Numbered from the stretch's first letter, positions 22,648 through 36,747 are shown. The stretch: 64,000 nt of DNA from Pyronema omphalodes (GCA_024516155.1 JAJJXM010000086.1:62001-126000); one strand, 5' to 3'. Translations and numbers: made by a program. The notes: generated by a model from the letters alone, not told the origin.

Positions 22648-22659
22648 ACACCGGTCAAT

Positions 22660-25600
22660 CGAATGCGGTGATGGATAGTGAAATGTAGCACGTGTCTCGG
22701 TTATCCCGGGCATACAAGGCCGTGGAATCCTAAAAACCGTTCGCGAAAATGGATATATTATTCATGGCTCCATGGCTCTGGAAACTTACTGAAAGCAGAG
22801 ACTTGTTCCTTAGAGATCTGCGGCTGGATGCCGCGCGCGGCATGTGGCGAATAAAATGCAAGTTAACGTTAACACTATATAGGCGCTTCTCAGTGTCCTC
22901 GGGTCGCGTAGGCGAAAGTTCGAGATATATATATAGCGCTAGATAGTTCTCGTCATGCAATATCTGTACTCCAATCATGAAGTAAGACCAAGTGAACTTG
23001 AGATTCGTCTAAATATTTGCGGCGACATGAATGTTTTGTAAAAGGTTAAGTTAATCTTGAGCTTCCGGAACTATTTCCATAATAACTGCGATTCTATCAA
23101 ACCCCTAAAACATTCCAAGCGTAGATAGCCATGTCCAATCTTTCCATCGAAGTGTTCACCAGAGCATTCCCTACCATGCGCAAGAATTCCCAATTCCAAT
23201 TCTCATTTTTTCGGTGCCATGATTGCGGGTTATGATATTGGCCATTTTTTAATACACGCGATTACGGTTCCGGCTCTGGTAGCGGTTTTGTACAACGTTT
23301 ATTCCGTGAAGTTCCGCAATTCCTTGTGATTTATATACACTGTGATTTATTTTTATAGTGACACACGGTACTTGCCGTTGGGTTCGAGGGTTAAGAATTC
23401 AACGTCTACGGGACGCGTGAAATCAACTCGAATCTTTGATTATCCAGTTCTAGCATATGCGGGTTCAGAATCCATTATATACACATGCAGTAGGAAAAAA
23501 AAAAACGGTTTCGCTCGCCTGGGTGCCGAAAACTGCTATAGGGTACGAGTTGCTTGTGATTTCTCCTTCCAGGACGTTTCAAGCCAGCTGCTATAAGTGC
23601 CGAAATTGGGACTTTGATCTTTGCTACAGCAAGTTCAAATATGGTTCCTGGACATACAGAAAGTACTATGTAACTTCGCATACAATATTACATAACGTCG
23701 CTACATGTATAAGGCTTACTCCGCGTTAGAAATTTGGCCAGACTGCATTACGTGGACTCATGAGCTCAAAGCTAATCTTATCAATATTCATCGGCGACAT
23801 TCTGATAAGCTGTTCCAAAGCTGCGTCACAAATGACACGGGATCGATTCGATTCACATAATCCCTTGTTCACTACGCAGCCTATGCTGAGCCCAAAATAA
23901 GACGAACCAAAACGCAGGCTGATCATCCATTCGGGTACTGTAAATCGCAAGTTCAAATCCTACTTCTCTTGGAATCGACACATGATGAGCTATGTTTAAG
24001 AAGCGCAGGATGTGTGTAACATGGATATTCGTCTTTGCACAACTACAATTTCTAAGTAATATTAGAGCTATAATGATATAATCTTACTCGAGTAACTCTT
24101 AAGTCCAAGCTATGAAATTCAATAATATGACATGAGTTCCCTGACCCACGCTCTTGCGTAACATACGATTCTTCACTCCGAGAATGCTAATACATACGGA
24201 TCTTATTTTCTCCATTTACCGATGTATAAACATCGATAGGTTGTCCTAAGTCGTGATTCGTAACAGGTGATAGAATCCAGACTCTGGAGCCCGGAAATGG
24301 GTATATAAAACCCCGCACCCCCGCCCCCAACACCCAATAAGGCCTAATTCTAACAACTCTCTGACAAATACCTATCTCACAGCTCCGTCCCAGCTCCATC
24401 CTAACCCCTGGCTCTAAACTCCGCCAAAGCAAGTCTAGAGTTTGTACTCAAGGCCCTGTAAACAACCCGTTATCAAGAAGAAACAAAAAATCGAATCATG
24501 GATATATGTACATAGCATCATGATAGAAACTACCTCAAGACTAGGTATCCATATTGAAACTTCCAAAACTTCCAAAACTTCCAAAACTTCCAAGTGAGAA
24601 TCGGTAGGAGGTTGAATATTAGATGTTGGATATCTTATATTGGATGGTAGGTACTGATAAATGATAAATGATAAATAAAGAATCATAGATGAAGAACGAA
24701 GAACGAAGAATGGTGTATGTAGGCAGATGAGACATTTAGTACGTTGTAAGTTAAGTTTTGCACGCTGCTGTACTAGGGCCGCAAAAGAGAAGGTTTGCTG
24801 CATAGCGATGGGGTGTTGTTGATGGGATGCTAACTTGTTGATAGAATGCTAATGGTATTGATATCCCGACGCTAGATTGAGTATATACAGACGGCCAGAA
24901 CAAGCCAAGGAATCCATAGAATACGCACAGAGCACTGATGAAGCCAAGGTCCAAGTCTAAGGAAGTTATCTCAGATCTGGTAAACCACCACAAGAATCAC
25001 CAGCTATCCGCTATAAACAAATGTCATACCTTAACTACCTTACCGCGCTGACTAGACCATATTGCTCTCATGCTTCAAACTACACCATGCCGACGCCCCG
25101 ACATATGTAACAGAGTCCAGTCGTATATAACAAGAATCCCCTTACCCAATCTATCTATACGCATCTACGCATCTAGGTAGCTAGCTAGCTTCCACTGGAT
25201 CAACCGTGAGTCCGTAACGCGCGGCTTCATGATTGAGGTAGTGATATATAGCCATGAGTAATGATATATATATTTATCAGCATCACCATTCCCTGCAAAT
25301 GCTATGTATTTAGGTGCAAATGAAGCCTGAGGTCAAATAATCACACCATTCCGCTAATGCTACCTATACCATCAGTCCTGACTCCTCCGCCGGATTCCAC
25401 CTATGACCGCACACAGCCGTATAATCAAAGTAGCTCCTTCACCAGAAAACTGTAGTCTGTAGCAAACAGGAAGACAATCTATCCATATAATGACAAGTAC
25501 ACATCCTTCGACAATATCACGGCAAATAACATTAACCACCACCACCATCGTCAGCATCCCGAATCCTTCAATAGGAGGTCGGTTCAGCAAAAACTCAAGA

Positions 25601-25840
25601 AATAAAATAAAAAAAATCCGAAGCCATGAATCATAATGTTTGCGAACGGAAAACACTTCAAACATACGTCATCACTACAAGGACATCTTCGAATCCGTAG
25701 ATATCCGTATATATCCGTAGAGTAATAGACGAAAACATCAGAGACGCCGCACGCGTAAGAATCCCACAAGTTGTTTTACTTATCGATAGAAATACATGGA
25801 CTGCCGGAAACAAGTTCGCTACTTACATGAAAGGCTTGGA
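22660..25840. other. Intergenic, no gene supported
   Basis: The tract is AT-rich with scattered tatata runs. A decamer-like repeat (aaacttccaa)n lies at about 24555-24595 and an ATGATAAA repeat at about 24655-24675. I see no domain, signal peptide or consistent exon structure in the short frames. Confidence 0.5.
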
Positions 25841-25849
25841 GGATGAGGA

Positions 25850-25855
25850 TATAAA
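25850..25855 (+). promoter_or_regulatory. TATA box of secreted-protein gene B
   Basis: TATAAA in the context gatataaatccc stands 111 bp before the ATG of the six-cysteine protein gene. It matches the TATA box of copy A in spacing and context. Confidence 0.6.
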
Positions 25856-25965
25856 TCCCAGCTTCCGACTTTCCAGTTTTCATTCTCATTCCCATCCGCA
25901 TCATCTCAACACATCCCAAACCAGCCTCCAACACAAGCAAGCACCCCCACCAGCCAGCCACCACA

Positions 25966-26431
25966 ATGAAGACCATCCTCTCGCTTACCGGTTTGATCGC
26001 ACTCGTAGCCGCCCAAGGTGCCAGCATCTTCGGCAACGAAAACTGCTTCCCATCAGGCCTAAACCCGACTCTCTTCACAACGGTCGACAACTGTATCCGG
26101 GAGGCCTACTTACACAACGACCGAGCATTATGGCTTCCAACTGATGGCTCATGTATCAGTCCCTGCATTACCAGTAATGCGATCCAGATCTGTGGTGGAA
26201 CCGTTTCCCCCGGTGGTTCCCAGCGTTGGGTTTCCAGTCATGTTGTTGCTTTGACTGCTGAGTATGTTACCCCTGCTTGTCTGTCTGTTAGATCGGATTG
26301 AAATAGATACTAACAATATTAACAGGAAACTTATGAATCTCTGTGGTTCTAAGCAGGTTCCGGAGACTTACAAGGGTGTTAGTTACGAGCTGACAGGAGC
26401 ACTCAGAATCCAGGTTGGTCAGGGTTGGTAA
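25966..26431 (+). CDS. Small secreted six-cysteine protein, copy B
   Basis: The exons are 25966-26261 and 26326-26431, with a 64-nt GTATGT..ACAG intron containing a good branch site (tactaac, 26308-26314), giving 133 residues. The signal peptide is MKTILSLTGLIALVAAQ. Cysteines are at 27, 43, 63, 67, 76 and 105, exactly as in copy A (21102-21567, divergent, 4.4 kb away). The protein has no membrane segment beyond the signal and no GPI tail, so it should be released or wall-associated. The family is not recognised. Divergence between copies is concentrated in residues 28-45 and 84-115, while the Cys-containing blocks and the last 16 residues are conserved. Confidence 0.9.
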
Positions 26432-28918
26432 ATAGTTCATGGATCAGCCATAGGAGGGATATGAGATGATATGATGTATTTCCTTTTCGTTTTTTTCTAT
26501 AATCTAAGCGCAGGACCTTCATGAATGAGCTTTCTTTCCCACTATTCTAGTTCCGTCCCCGGTTGATATGAAGTGATAAACAACATAGAATAATCCAGTG
26601 ATCAAAGTGAATCGCGTCTAACCATAATTATTACCTACATATAGGTAACAACGGACGAGTTATTTAAGACTGTCTATGCTGTATGTGTTGGACTTTTGAA
26701 TCTTCGCATAAGATCTACATCATCAATCCAACTAGTGACTTTCAACACATCCCCTGTGTTACATAAAATCGTTATACTTTTTCTGCCAAATCCTGAATAT
26801 AATGGAGTTTTTCAAACATCGAATCCATGCACCATATATTTCAAGTTTAAGACATCTTCTGTCGTCTTTTATAACCTCTTTGGTCGCCGTTTACAACCTC
26901 ATTTATCACAGTTTATATCCCCTCTTGTCACTGTTTACTGTATTTTTGTCTTTGACCTACAGCCGAACTATCTACAATATTCTTTTAGTCAATGCTTCAC
27001 CTTTTTAACATTGTTGATTAGTATTTCTGACCTTTAACAACGGTAAGTCGCAATAAACGTGTAATGCCATAATTAAATTATCCAAAGAAGATGCCGTAAC
27101 AACACATCGCAGAAGGCTCCGGTAAAATCCAAAGCCTCCGATATGTATCAAAACCGTAGCATATGTCATAGCCTTAAGGTTGGGAACGTGCAGGAAATTC
27201 AAATCGAATCAAGAAACTGGTGATTGTGCAGAAACCTCTCAGTGGAGAAGGGACTGGGAAGGAATTCCAGAGTTATTATCCGGAAGTTACAACCCATGAT
27301 ATTAGAGGTGGAATTACTTGAAGAATCCTCCTATTTGGAATGAACAGTCTTCTGCTTGCCCTGAATAAACTTAGAGTTCCGGCACAAGTTTGTCAAAGGT
27401 TAGGCAGAATAAACATGTCAGAATATTACTGTCACAGGATAACATTAACTGCACCACCACAAATGTTGTTTATTCCAGGCTGCTCTTACCGGCATTATAC
27501 ATGAGCTTGTCAAGCTGTGATCGGTGGGCAACAGGCCTCGATGGCGAGTGACAGTTGGTGAAAAATGAGTGTAGTTACTGGATATTGCATTAGACATAGG
27601 TAATAGTTTTAAGATCATTATTTATTCCATAGTATACAGTTCATCCAATTTTTATGCCCCAGAGATATATTTTGATCTTTTTGATGTGTGTTTCGTGAGG
27701 CTTTTTGCACCTCGCACGTTGAGCGGAAAACTGCACCTGTCAAAGTTTTGAGAATGACGAGTTTTGTCTCGTCTTTAACGTTTAATTACGGTCAAAATCA
27801 ACCGGGAAAAGATATTTGTACATTTATTTATTTATTTTTCATTTCTTGAACGTCTCGAAGATTCCGTCGGCGTCTCGCTTACCGTTGAAATCGACGATCC
27901 ACGCTCCAACGCCACACATCGCCACAAACTGCGCCACATCTTATCCCAGCGCCCCATCTCAATCTCTGACGAGTCGGTTTGGGCGCACACCCTCATCCCC
28001 ACCTCAAACTCCGTCGAAAGGGATTGACAGCTGCAGCACTCCGAAATTCCATCGCCCATCTCCAACACGCGCCTGTTTCAATTGCGACGCGGGGTATCCC
28101 AGCGTAATCCACAAACCACGGTCACGTCCACCATTTGGGACGCGACAGCGGTGGGTATTTGCAGTTTTCGCGGTACAGAGCGAGAATCAAATCAGCCCTC
28201 GCTGAGGAATTCCCGCGTCGTCGCCGCGTCAAGTCTCCCCTCTACATACCCCCCCCTCCCAGACCAGGCCAGACCAACCCCCACCTCTCCGCACCACAAG
28301 CCTACACTAAACACGGCCCCGCGATTTCAAAAACTCCAAGTTCGACCACACCAAGGCGCGTCGGCCCGCCGGTGTCTCCGCAAGGCGTCGCAAGTCGATC
28401 TGCCACCAAGAAAGTGTGGAGTCGAGACCGATAAAGGTTTACCGAATAGTCTCCTCCTGTCCGGAAGCTAGTGTCGGATACCCCATCAAATCACCACGAG
28501 ACAACGCCGAACTCCGTCGCCGGTAACCACCGAAGCTTCGAAGCAAGACCCAGCGGCTTTGCAGGAAGATCTTCCGGTCTCTATTCTTAGGGTTGGTGAC
28601 CTATTGTATTCACTGGCTGTTACACAGGAATATATTCACCTGGAACTCAGAACTGTAATCACAGTACTGGAAGTCAATGCTAAACGTATCTAAAAAGACT
28701 CTGAATATTGTGCTGGTTTATGAGTTGACATTGTGTCTTTTGCCTGAGCAATAACACAATATTCCACACTAGATATCGATATTATATTTTGTGGACTCCC
28801 TCAAGCCAATTCAACATCAAAGTCATTGAACTTTACTTGGATAATAATATCCGGTAGTTCCGGTTACATAGGATTTCACATTTCATCTGATCTTTTTACG
28901 AATCAGTACACCGTCATC
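26432..28918. other. Intergenic; GC-richer block before the transcription factor
   Basis: 26432-27800 is AT-rich with no gene supported. 27840-28470 is clearly GC-richer, with several overlapping open frames (up to about 129 codons) in different phases. None has a domain or good splice signals. I read it as promoter or long 5' leader of the transcription factor at 28919, possibly with upstream ORFs, though a missed small gene is not excluded. Confidence 0.45.
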
Positions 28919-31900
28919 ATGAACCCACGTATCCACCTCCCCGACCCACCCCAAGCCGGCTACGAGTCTCAGTCCGTTACCACACCCCCGGCTGGTACCA
29001 CCTCATCACCACTCACACACACTCCCGGTTCACACCTATCCCCTCAATCCTCCGATATCAACCTAAAAGCCATACATGTCTGCGATGTCTGCACCCGGGG
29101 TTTCAGCCGAGCCGAGCACCTCGAGCGTCATCAATATACACACCTACCACCCAATAGCACCCGCTCTTTCGTCTGTTCTATGTGCGATAAAGGTTTCACA
29201 AGGAAAGATGTCTTGACCCGTCATGTCCGGGCAGTTCATGAGACGAAGAAAAGCGAAGTCCGGAAATCTCGTCGAAAGTCTTGTCATAGATGTGCGCAGT
29301 TTAAGATTAAATGCAATGGAGGAATCCGGGGAGCTGTGAGTGGAGAAAAAGCGAAAGAACCTTGTGAAGGATGTAGGAAGAGGAATAAGGAGTGTATATT
29401 TATTTTTGGCATTACGGTGGGGAAGGATGGTCAGCCGACTACCGAGCAGCCAGAGGGTGGATATGAAAGTTATGGTAGTTCGGATGCGGATACTAGAGCA
29501 AGTGAATGTGCTACCAAGAGGAGGAAAATTGCTCATAAGGTACAAGGAGAGATGGGACCAGCTGTGAGTCCGCATCTGTTGTCGGCGGCAAGATTGGCAT
29601 CGGGGGATACGGATGGGTTGAGGTTGAGGGGAAGCACGGATGATGGGAATGATACAGCGATGGAGTTGGCTGAGGCGGATCAACTTCTTTCCATGGCGAC
29701 TTTTGCTAATAAGGGGATGACGATACCGGGTGCTGAGAGGACCTTTATTATGGATCATGAGACGAGGCCGCATCAGCAGCAACAGCAGCCACAGCAACAA
29801 CAGTCTCAGCAGCAACAGGCACAAAGGAAACAACAGCCGCCACAGCAGACAAATCAGCAACAGACGAATCAGCAGTATGCTAGCACATTTATGAGCCCAA
29901 TGCAGTACTACCCTCCCATCAGAGACCCAGTACTCCCAGTTCTAGCGATAAAACAGGACCCTGGCCCTTCCATCGCGTCTGTGGCGCCAATCCCGGCTAA
30001 CAGCCAACCCAACAACAATCCTGGTGTCGGCGTCAACATGCTGCGTATCGCAGAAGAAGACTTAAATGCCGCAAACACACTCCAGGGCATAAACCCATCT
30101 ACAAATCGCATTCACCTCTCAGCCTTCTCCTCTCTGTCTGAACATTGGAAATCTGATGAATCCTCTAGCCTCGGCTCCCGACCGCTCTCTATGCTCCCTG
30201 GATTTAGATCTGAGTTTCCTCAGCAATCTACTACTAATAGGATGATGAATGCCAATATTCCCCTCTATAACCCCCTCACGGATACCTCCCGTCCTCAAGC
30301 TCGTGACACTCCTGGCACAACTGATGCCCTGGATCTCTCAGAACAAGCTTTCGATACAACTTCTCTGCTTGGTGATGATGGGGATACATCATTCTTCGAA
30401 TTTGACCTGCTGGAATCTACCGACTGGCTTAGGGACTGGGGACAACATGATAGTATCTCACCTCCTTCGCAGCCAGGAGTTGATAATTCCGGCCTTGACA
30501 TTCTTGATCTGTCTTTATGGAATACCAACTACGCACTTTCCGATGATCCTCCCAAGACAGTACTGAATGCAATTAACCAAGAGGAAGAAAGAAATGAGAA
30601 AACTGAAAAAGGACCAGCAACACCGGCTCCAGATATTCCCGCCGTTTCAACTCCAAGACCTGCGGATGAAACAGCGGTGCCAGTGCCGGGATTACCAACC
30701 GTGGGTGGTGGCAAGGATTATAATGCTGTGACCGATTTCCTTCCTTGGGGTTGGCAACATGCTCCAGGATCTAGACAAGATAGGGAGACGAAGCCGAAGA
30801 TGACTTTACCAGCCATCCGACAACTTTTGGGAGAGCGTGGAGACCGAGGAAGCAGCGAGGGTCCTGGACGGTATGAAGGGACTCGATCTCCAGCCTCTGG
30901 TAAAGCGGAACTCAATTCCTGTGCAGTAGACACATTGGGATCGATTACGGATGAAATGCGTTCCAAGATGCTTGAAATGTTGTCTACTCCCTCTTCTAGA
31001 CCGCCTTATGCCCTGGAAGGACCTGAGGATTTGGATCGAGCTTTTCCAAATGTCGAGATTGTGGCGACTTTTGTTAGGCTTTATTTCCAGCATTTTCATC
31101 CGATTTTGCCGGTTATTCATAAACCCAGCTTTTCCCTGGAGAGGTGTCCGGCTATTTTACTCATTGCGATGATTTCTATTGGTGCAAGTTATTCGAAACT
31201 TAAGAATGCGAAGCAATTTGCCGATGGATTATCAGAATTGTGTAGGAGGAGCTTGACGTGGCTGGTATGTCCCTAACGTCCTAGCTCGTAATACAGATGC
31301 CGAGGAATAAACCAAATGCTGACCATAATTGATACACAGTCAGAAAAAGACCCCGCTCTCGGCCGTACCGCATTTTACCTCCAATCCATGTGTCTTCAAA
31401 ACCTATACGCAATGGGCAGTGGTTCAACCACATTATATGATGCCGCAGATGTCTCTCGCTCTGTCCTCATCGGTAACGCCCGTCGTATTGGACTCTTCAG
31501 TGGCTCTAAGAGTCCCACAAGTTCCTCTCCCTCCTCCACACCAAATTCCCCATCTTTACGACCCGGCAAGTCATCACCGCCTTTCACCGCCTCCCCCGAT
31601 CTTGAAACTCGCTGGCGGGAATGGCGTGACGTCGAAGGCCGGAAACGTCTCGCTTGGGGAATATTTGAATACGACTCCAGTTTCTCTACCTTATCCAACC
31701 GAAGAGGCGCTATCACAATCTCCGACATTTCTATCCGCCTTCCTTGCTCTGAATCACTCTGGGAAGCCTCCACAGCAGAAAGTTGGTCCCTGCTACTCCC
31801 CCAAGAAAACGACATCCAAGGCTACCCCTTCTACTCAACCCTCAAGTTAATCATCGCCGGTCGTTTCAGCGTCGACTGTCTAACCTCCTGGGGAAAACGT

Positions 31901-32833
31901 ATCGCCGCACAAGCAATGGGTAGAATAATGTGGGATTTCAAAGAACTTGAAGAAAGTGTTCTAAGCACAGAACGAGATTACAACAACCCCCAAAAAGAAG
32001 CATTACTCAGCAGTCTTCTCCTTCTTTGCGAATCCGCCAGTCCTCCCCCTCCTGGTTCCTTGCGTACTGAAGTCTCCGGAGATCGCTATCATTGGATCTT
32101 AGCCCGGTTGATTGCACATTATACTCACCTCCATGCTGCATTTCCTACTATATCCCTGATGCTAAATATCGCCCGAAAACCACCTCCTCAAGGTGAAGAA
32201 AACGCCGATCCGAGAATTAGGAAACTTAGAAGGGATCTGGAGGGGGATAGGGAACAGGGTAGACGTCTGGCTTGGCATGCGGCTCAGATTATTGCTCTTA
32301 GTCGTTGGAACCCGGTTTATTCCCCCGTTGAAGGAATGAGGTTATTCCTGGCCGGTGTTGTCCTTTGGGGCTTCGCCGGCTTTTGTGGAACTGGTATAGG
32401 CGCAGGAGGCCCGAGTAGTTCTTATGCTGGCTCCGGATATGCGGGATCTGAAGGCTGTGGTGGAACCAATAATCATGATAGAGATAGAGAACGTGATTTA
32501 CTAAGGGAAAGAGAAAGGGAAAGAGAAAGAGAAAGAGATCGCATGGAAAGAGATAGAATGGCAATGCAGTATATGAAACAACCACAGGAAATGGTCCAGT
32601 TGGATATTTTACCCTGGCATGCGGGACCCGAACAACAGGGAAGAGGAGAGGAATGGGTTAGGACTGGAAGAGGGAAGGCTGTTATTCATAAGGAATCTGG
32701 CGTGGTGGAGGTTTGTGGTGAGGAGGGTGCCAAGGAGGTGTTGAGGGTTGTGGTCGGTATATTGGGCTCCCTCAGGGTTTGGGGACTTGGTGGTGAGTTT
32801 AAGGAGGTGCTGGAACAGTTGGTTAATCGATGA
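28919..32833 (+). CDS. Dual zinc-finger transcription factor (C2H2 x2 + Zn2Cys6 + fungal TF domain)
   Basis: The exons are 28919-31264 and 31340-32833, with a 75-nt intron, giving 1279 residues. Two C2H2 fingers lie at 53-75 (C55, C58, H71, H75) and 84-107 (C86, C89, H102, H107). Directly after comes a Zn2Cys6 binuclear cluster: C122, C125, C132, C149, C152 and C159. It is unusual in its 16-residue loop between the two halves. A long disordered region follows with a Gln-rich tract (29770-29870). From about residue 720 comes the fungal-specific transcription factor domain (YFQHFHPILPVIHKPSF), which continues across the intron (ALGRTAFYLQSMCLQNLYAM). Near the C-terminus is an Arg/Glu repeat (RERERERD). 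It should be a nuclear DNA-binding regulator; the target is unknown. An in-frame ATG at 28826 would add 31 residues, but the start at 28919 has the better context and gives the usual short N-terminus. Confidence 0.92.
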
Positions 32834-34225
<1,392 letters not shown>

Positions 34226-34227
<2 letters not shown>

Positions 34228-35067
34228 CAAAACATCGCATCTATAAATCCGCAGATACCGTAAAAAAACATTGTGTGCAGGTTCAAAATGGATCATGATA
34301 GTCTAAGAGGTTAAAATAAGGTTAACTGCATACATACCATGGACGCAAGCTAGCCGAGCTTCGATGATCACGCCGGTTGGTTGGTTGGTTGGTTGTTAAG
34401 TTAACTATGCCTTACGCAACGCGCGCACGCACGGTCAGTCGGTCCAGATTTAGATTGACTGATTTACTGATTTATTGTAGATCTTTCAAGTTTCTTGTCA
34501 TCACCAATCCCCTCCCCTGTGGAAAAAGGTCACTCATCTATACATACCAAAGATCAATTTCAAGAGGATGGGGCTTAAATCCACTTGACTACGAAGCACC
34601 ATGATTCCACAAAAGAGACCAGTTCAGTGAGAGGCCTATGATACGCCGAACGCAGGTAATAATTACCACAATGCACCACCGGATACTATACTAAAAATTA
34701 CGATAATTCAAAACGCATTTTAATTTTTTTCAGCGCAACAATCATACCAAATAATCCTAATCCTTAATCCTAATCCTAATCCTGATCCCAATCCTGTTCA
34801 TAATCCTCCCAATTTTCCCGGATATATAAATACAGAACAATAAAACATATAAACCAAAAACACATATCTCATAATCCCACAATAAGCGTTAACGATCGTG
34901 TAAAAAGAAAAAATCCAAATAAAACAAACCACATGCATACGGGTATACTTATCCCTCAAAACCAACCTTCACTTAATTCACCTACTCCTCTACAACCTTC
35001 CCCAAATAAACGAAATTGTCAAATACCACCCAGTCCACTTCCCGGATTCAAACATCAAACTTAGGCC
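34226..35067. other. Intergenic between the heptamer array and Cdc20
   Basis: No gene is seen. A looser hexamer-like run of taatcc units occurs at about 34755-34800, related in sequence to the heptamer array. The final few hundred bases are probably the 3' UTR of cdc20. Confidence 0.55.
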
Positions 35068-36747
35068 TTAACGAATTGTCATTTGCTTCGCCATACCCTT
35101 ACTTCCCTGCGCACTTCCAGTGCTGGCCGCAACCTGGGGCTTCTTCTCAAACAACTTCCAAAACTTCAAACTCTCATCACTAGCTGCAGTCGCAAGCATC
35201 GTTCCATCCGGAGACAAAGTAGCATGTAGTACTCTCGTCTCATGTGCTGGAATCTCCACCTGCTTGACCAGCGTAGGATAATTCCACACTGTAAGCTGAT
35301 TATCCGGTGCTCCATGACAAGATACAATCTCCCGGTGGTGAGTACTCCACTTGAGAGCGGTAACCTGAGATCCCGCATCGATGGAATTGACACGAGCTCC
35401 AGTAGTTGTGTTCCAAAAGTGGATATGTTTGTCGAGAGTTCCTCCTCCAGTGGCTAGCAAGTTGGTTTGCCAGGGACACCAGGAGAGTGCCTTAATTGCG
35501 GCTTTGTGGTTGGTCTTTGAGAACTTCGGAGTGTTTAACTGGCGGGCATCCCAAATATTGACGAGGTTGTCGTTTGCACCAGAAGCTAGTTGAGCACCGT
35601 CCGGGCGCCATTCTAAACCACAGACCTCCGAGGTGTGATGGAGGAGTTCTGCTGTCTTGTGCTGAGCGATACGGACATCGTGGTTAAAGATATTTCCGCT
35701 GCGAGATCCGGTGGTAAGAGTGTGCTTGTTCCATGCCTGGACAGCGACACGGGAATCATGACCGCTCATCGTACGTAGCTTGACTTGTTCTTCCACATCC
35801 CAAATCTGTACATCTCCAGTGCTGAGACCAACAGAGACATAACAGCCGTCAGAAGACCACCGTACAGAGGCTACATAAGTATCCGGGTTTGTTTCGAGGA
35901 GGAGTGATACATCTCCAGTTTCGGCGTTCCAGACATAGACGTTGCGCTCCAATCCAATGGCAACTTGATTACCGTTACCCCAGTCCAACAGGTTGAGATA
36001 GTAGTCATCGATAAGGCCTGGGGCGTCTAGGACACGCTCTGGGGCGGTGAGAATACGGCGGCGCTTCTGGGCTGAAATGCCACCGGCTTTGACAGGGCGG
36101 TTGTATTGCGCACGGAGATCGATGGGTTTGCTGGACTCCGGAGGTGCGGGCTTGAAGGCAAGAATGCGGGTTCCGAGATTAAGGCCGACAGCATCCGCAA
36201 TCGATGCTTCATATGCCTTAGTTTTGGGCGTCTTGCGCTGGGTGTAGTCTTCTTCATCGTCGTCTTCCAAGTTGTGGTCACGGTTGGAGCCTCGCGAACT
36301 GGAGCGGGATGATTCACGCGTGTAATCAGCCTTCATAGCAGCAGTTGGAGAAGTTGCACCTCTGGTAGGTATGAAGCGATCACCACGAGTTGAAGTCTTT
36401 GGTGGTTTAGTGGAAGAACGTTCATCTGACTTCTTGGCCGGTTTAGAGGATTTGGTGGGTAGATCGTCGTTAACACCAAGACCTAGCTGCAGCGGAGATG
36501 CGGTGCTGGATTCCCCAGCAGCTATAGAGAGGGAGGCGAGGGTTTGGTGAAGGCTGCCTCGGGAAGAAGAACTCGGTTTCTTTTCACCGCGTTCGGATTG
36601 CTCTGCTTTCGAGTCAGAGGCGAATGGGTCCTGGTTCGAAACTGATCGGTGACGTGGCGAGGGTGTTAACGGAATCCGGCCGTTGTGACGGCTACTGAAA
36701 TTGCTGGTTTGTGATTTGACAGGAGTATGGATGTCAGCGGGGGCCAT
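35068..36747 (-). CDS. cdc20: Cdc20/Slp1-type WD40 activator of the anaphase-promoting complex
   Basis: It is a single exon of 559 residues. The N-terminal half is disordered and Ser/Pro-rich with possible CDK sites (TPSP). The C-box DRFIP is at 123-127. A Mad2-binding-type motif, RILAFKPAPP, starts at 194. Seven WD40 blades run from about 236 (APERVLDAPGLIDDYYLNLLDW) to about 535. The protein ends in the Ile-Arg tail (TIR) that docks on APC/C TPR subunits. The WD40 region reads like fission yeast Slp1 (ALERNVYVWNA-type, GHDSRV, ETRVLHATLSPDG), so I choose Cdc20 over Cdh1/Fzr. It recruits mitotic cyclin and securin to the APC/C and is the target of the spindle checkpoint. No intron is needed. 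Confidence 0.95.
   Translation of the reverse strand: MAPADIHTPVKSQTSNFSSRHNGRIPLTPSPRHRSVSNQDPFASDSKAEQSERGEKKPSSSSRGSLHQTLASLSIAAGESSTASPLQLGLGVNDDLPTKSSKPAKKSDERSSTKPPKTSTRGDRFIPTRGATSPTAAMKADYTRESSRSSSRGSNRDHNLEDDDEEDYTQRKTPKTKAYEASIADAVGLNLGTRILAFKPAPPESSKPIDLRAQYNRPVKAGGISAQKRRRILTAPERVLDAPGLIDDYYLNLLDWGNGNQVAIGLERNVYVWNAETGDVSLLLETNPDTYVASVRWSSDGCYVSVGLSTGDVQIWDVEEQVKLRTMSGHDSRVAVQAWNKHTLTTGSRSGNIFNHDVRIAQHKTAELLHHTSEVCGLEWRPDGAQLASGANDNLVNIWDARQLNTPKFSKTNHKAAIKALSWCPWQTNLLATGGGTLDKHIHFWNTTTGARVNSIDAGSQVTALKWSTHHREIVSCHGAPDNQLTVWNYPTLVKQVEIPAHETRVLHATLSPDGTMLATAASDESLKFWKLFEKKPQVAASTGSAQGSKGMAKQMTIR

Noticed and set aside
28082..28471. Overlapping 99-129-codon frames before the transcription factor
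   Set aside because: Three phases are open at once because the block is GC-rich; none has a domain or matches good splice sites.
29144..29860. Long minus-strand frame opposite the transcription factor
   Set aside because: It is a shadow of the Gln-rich and finger-coding region on the plus strand.
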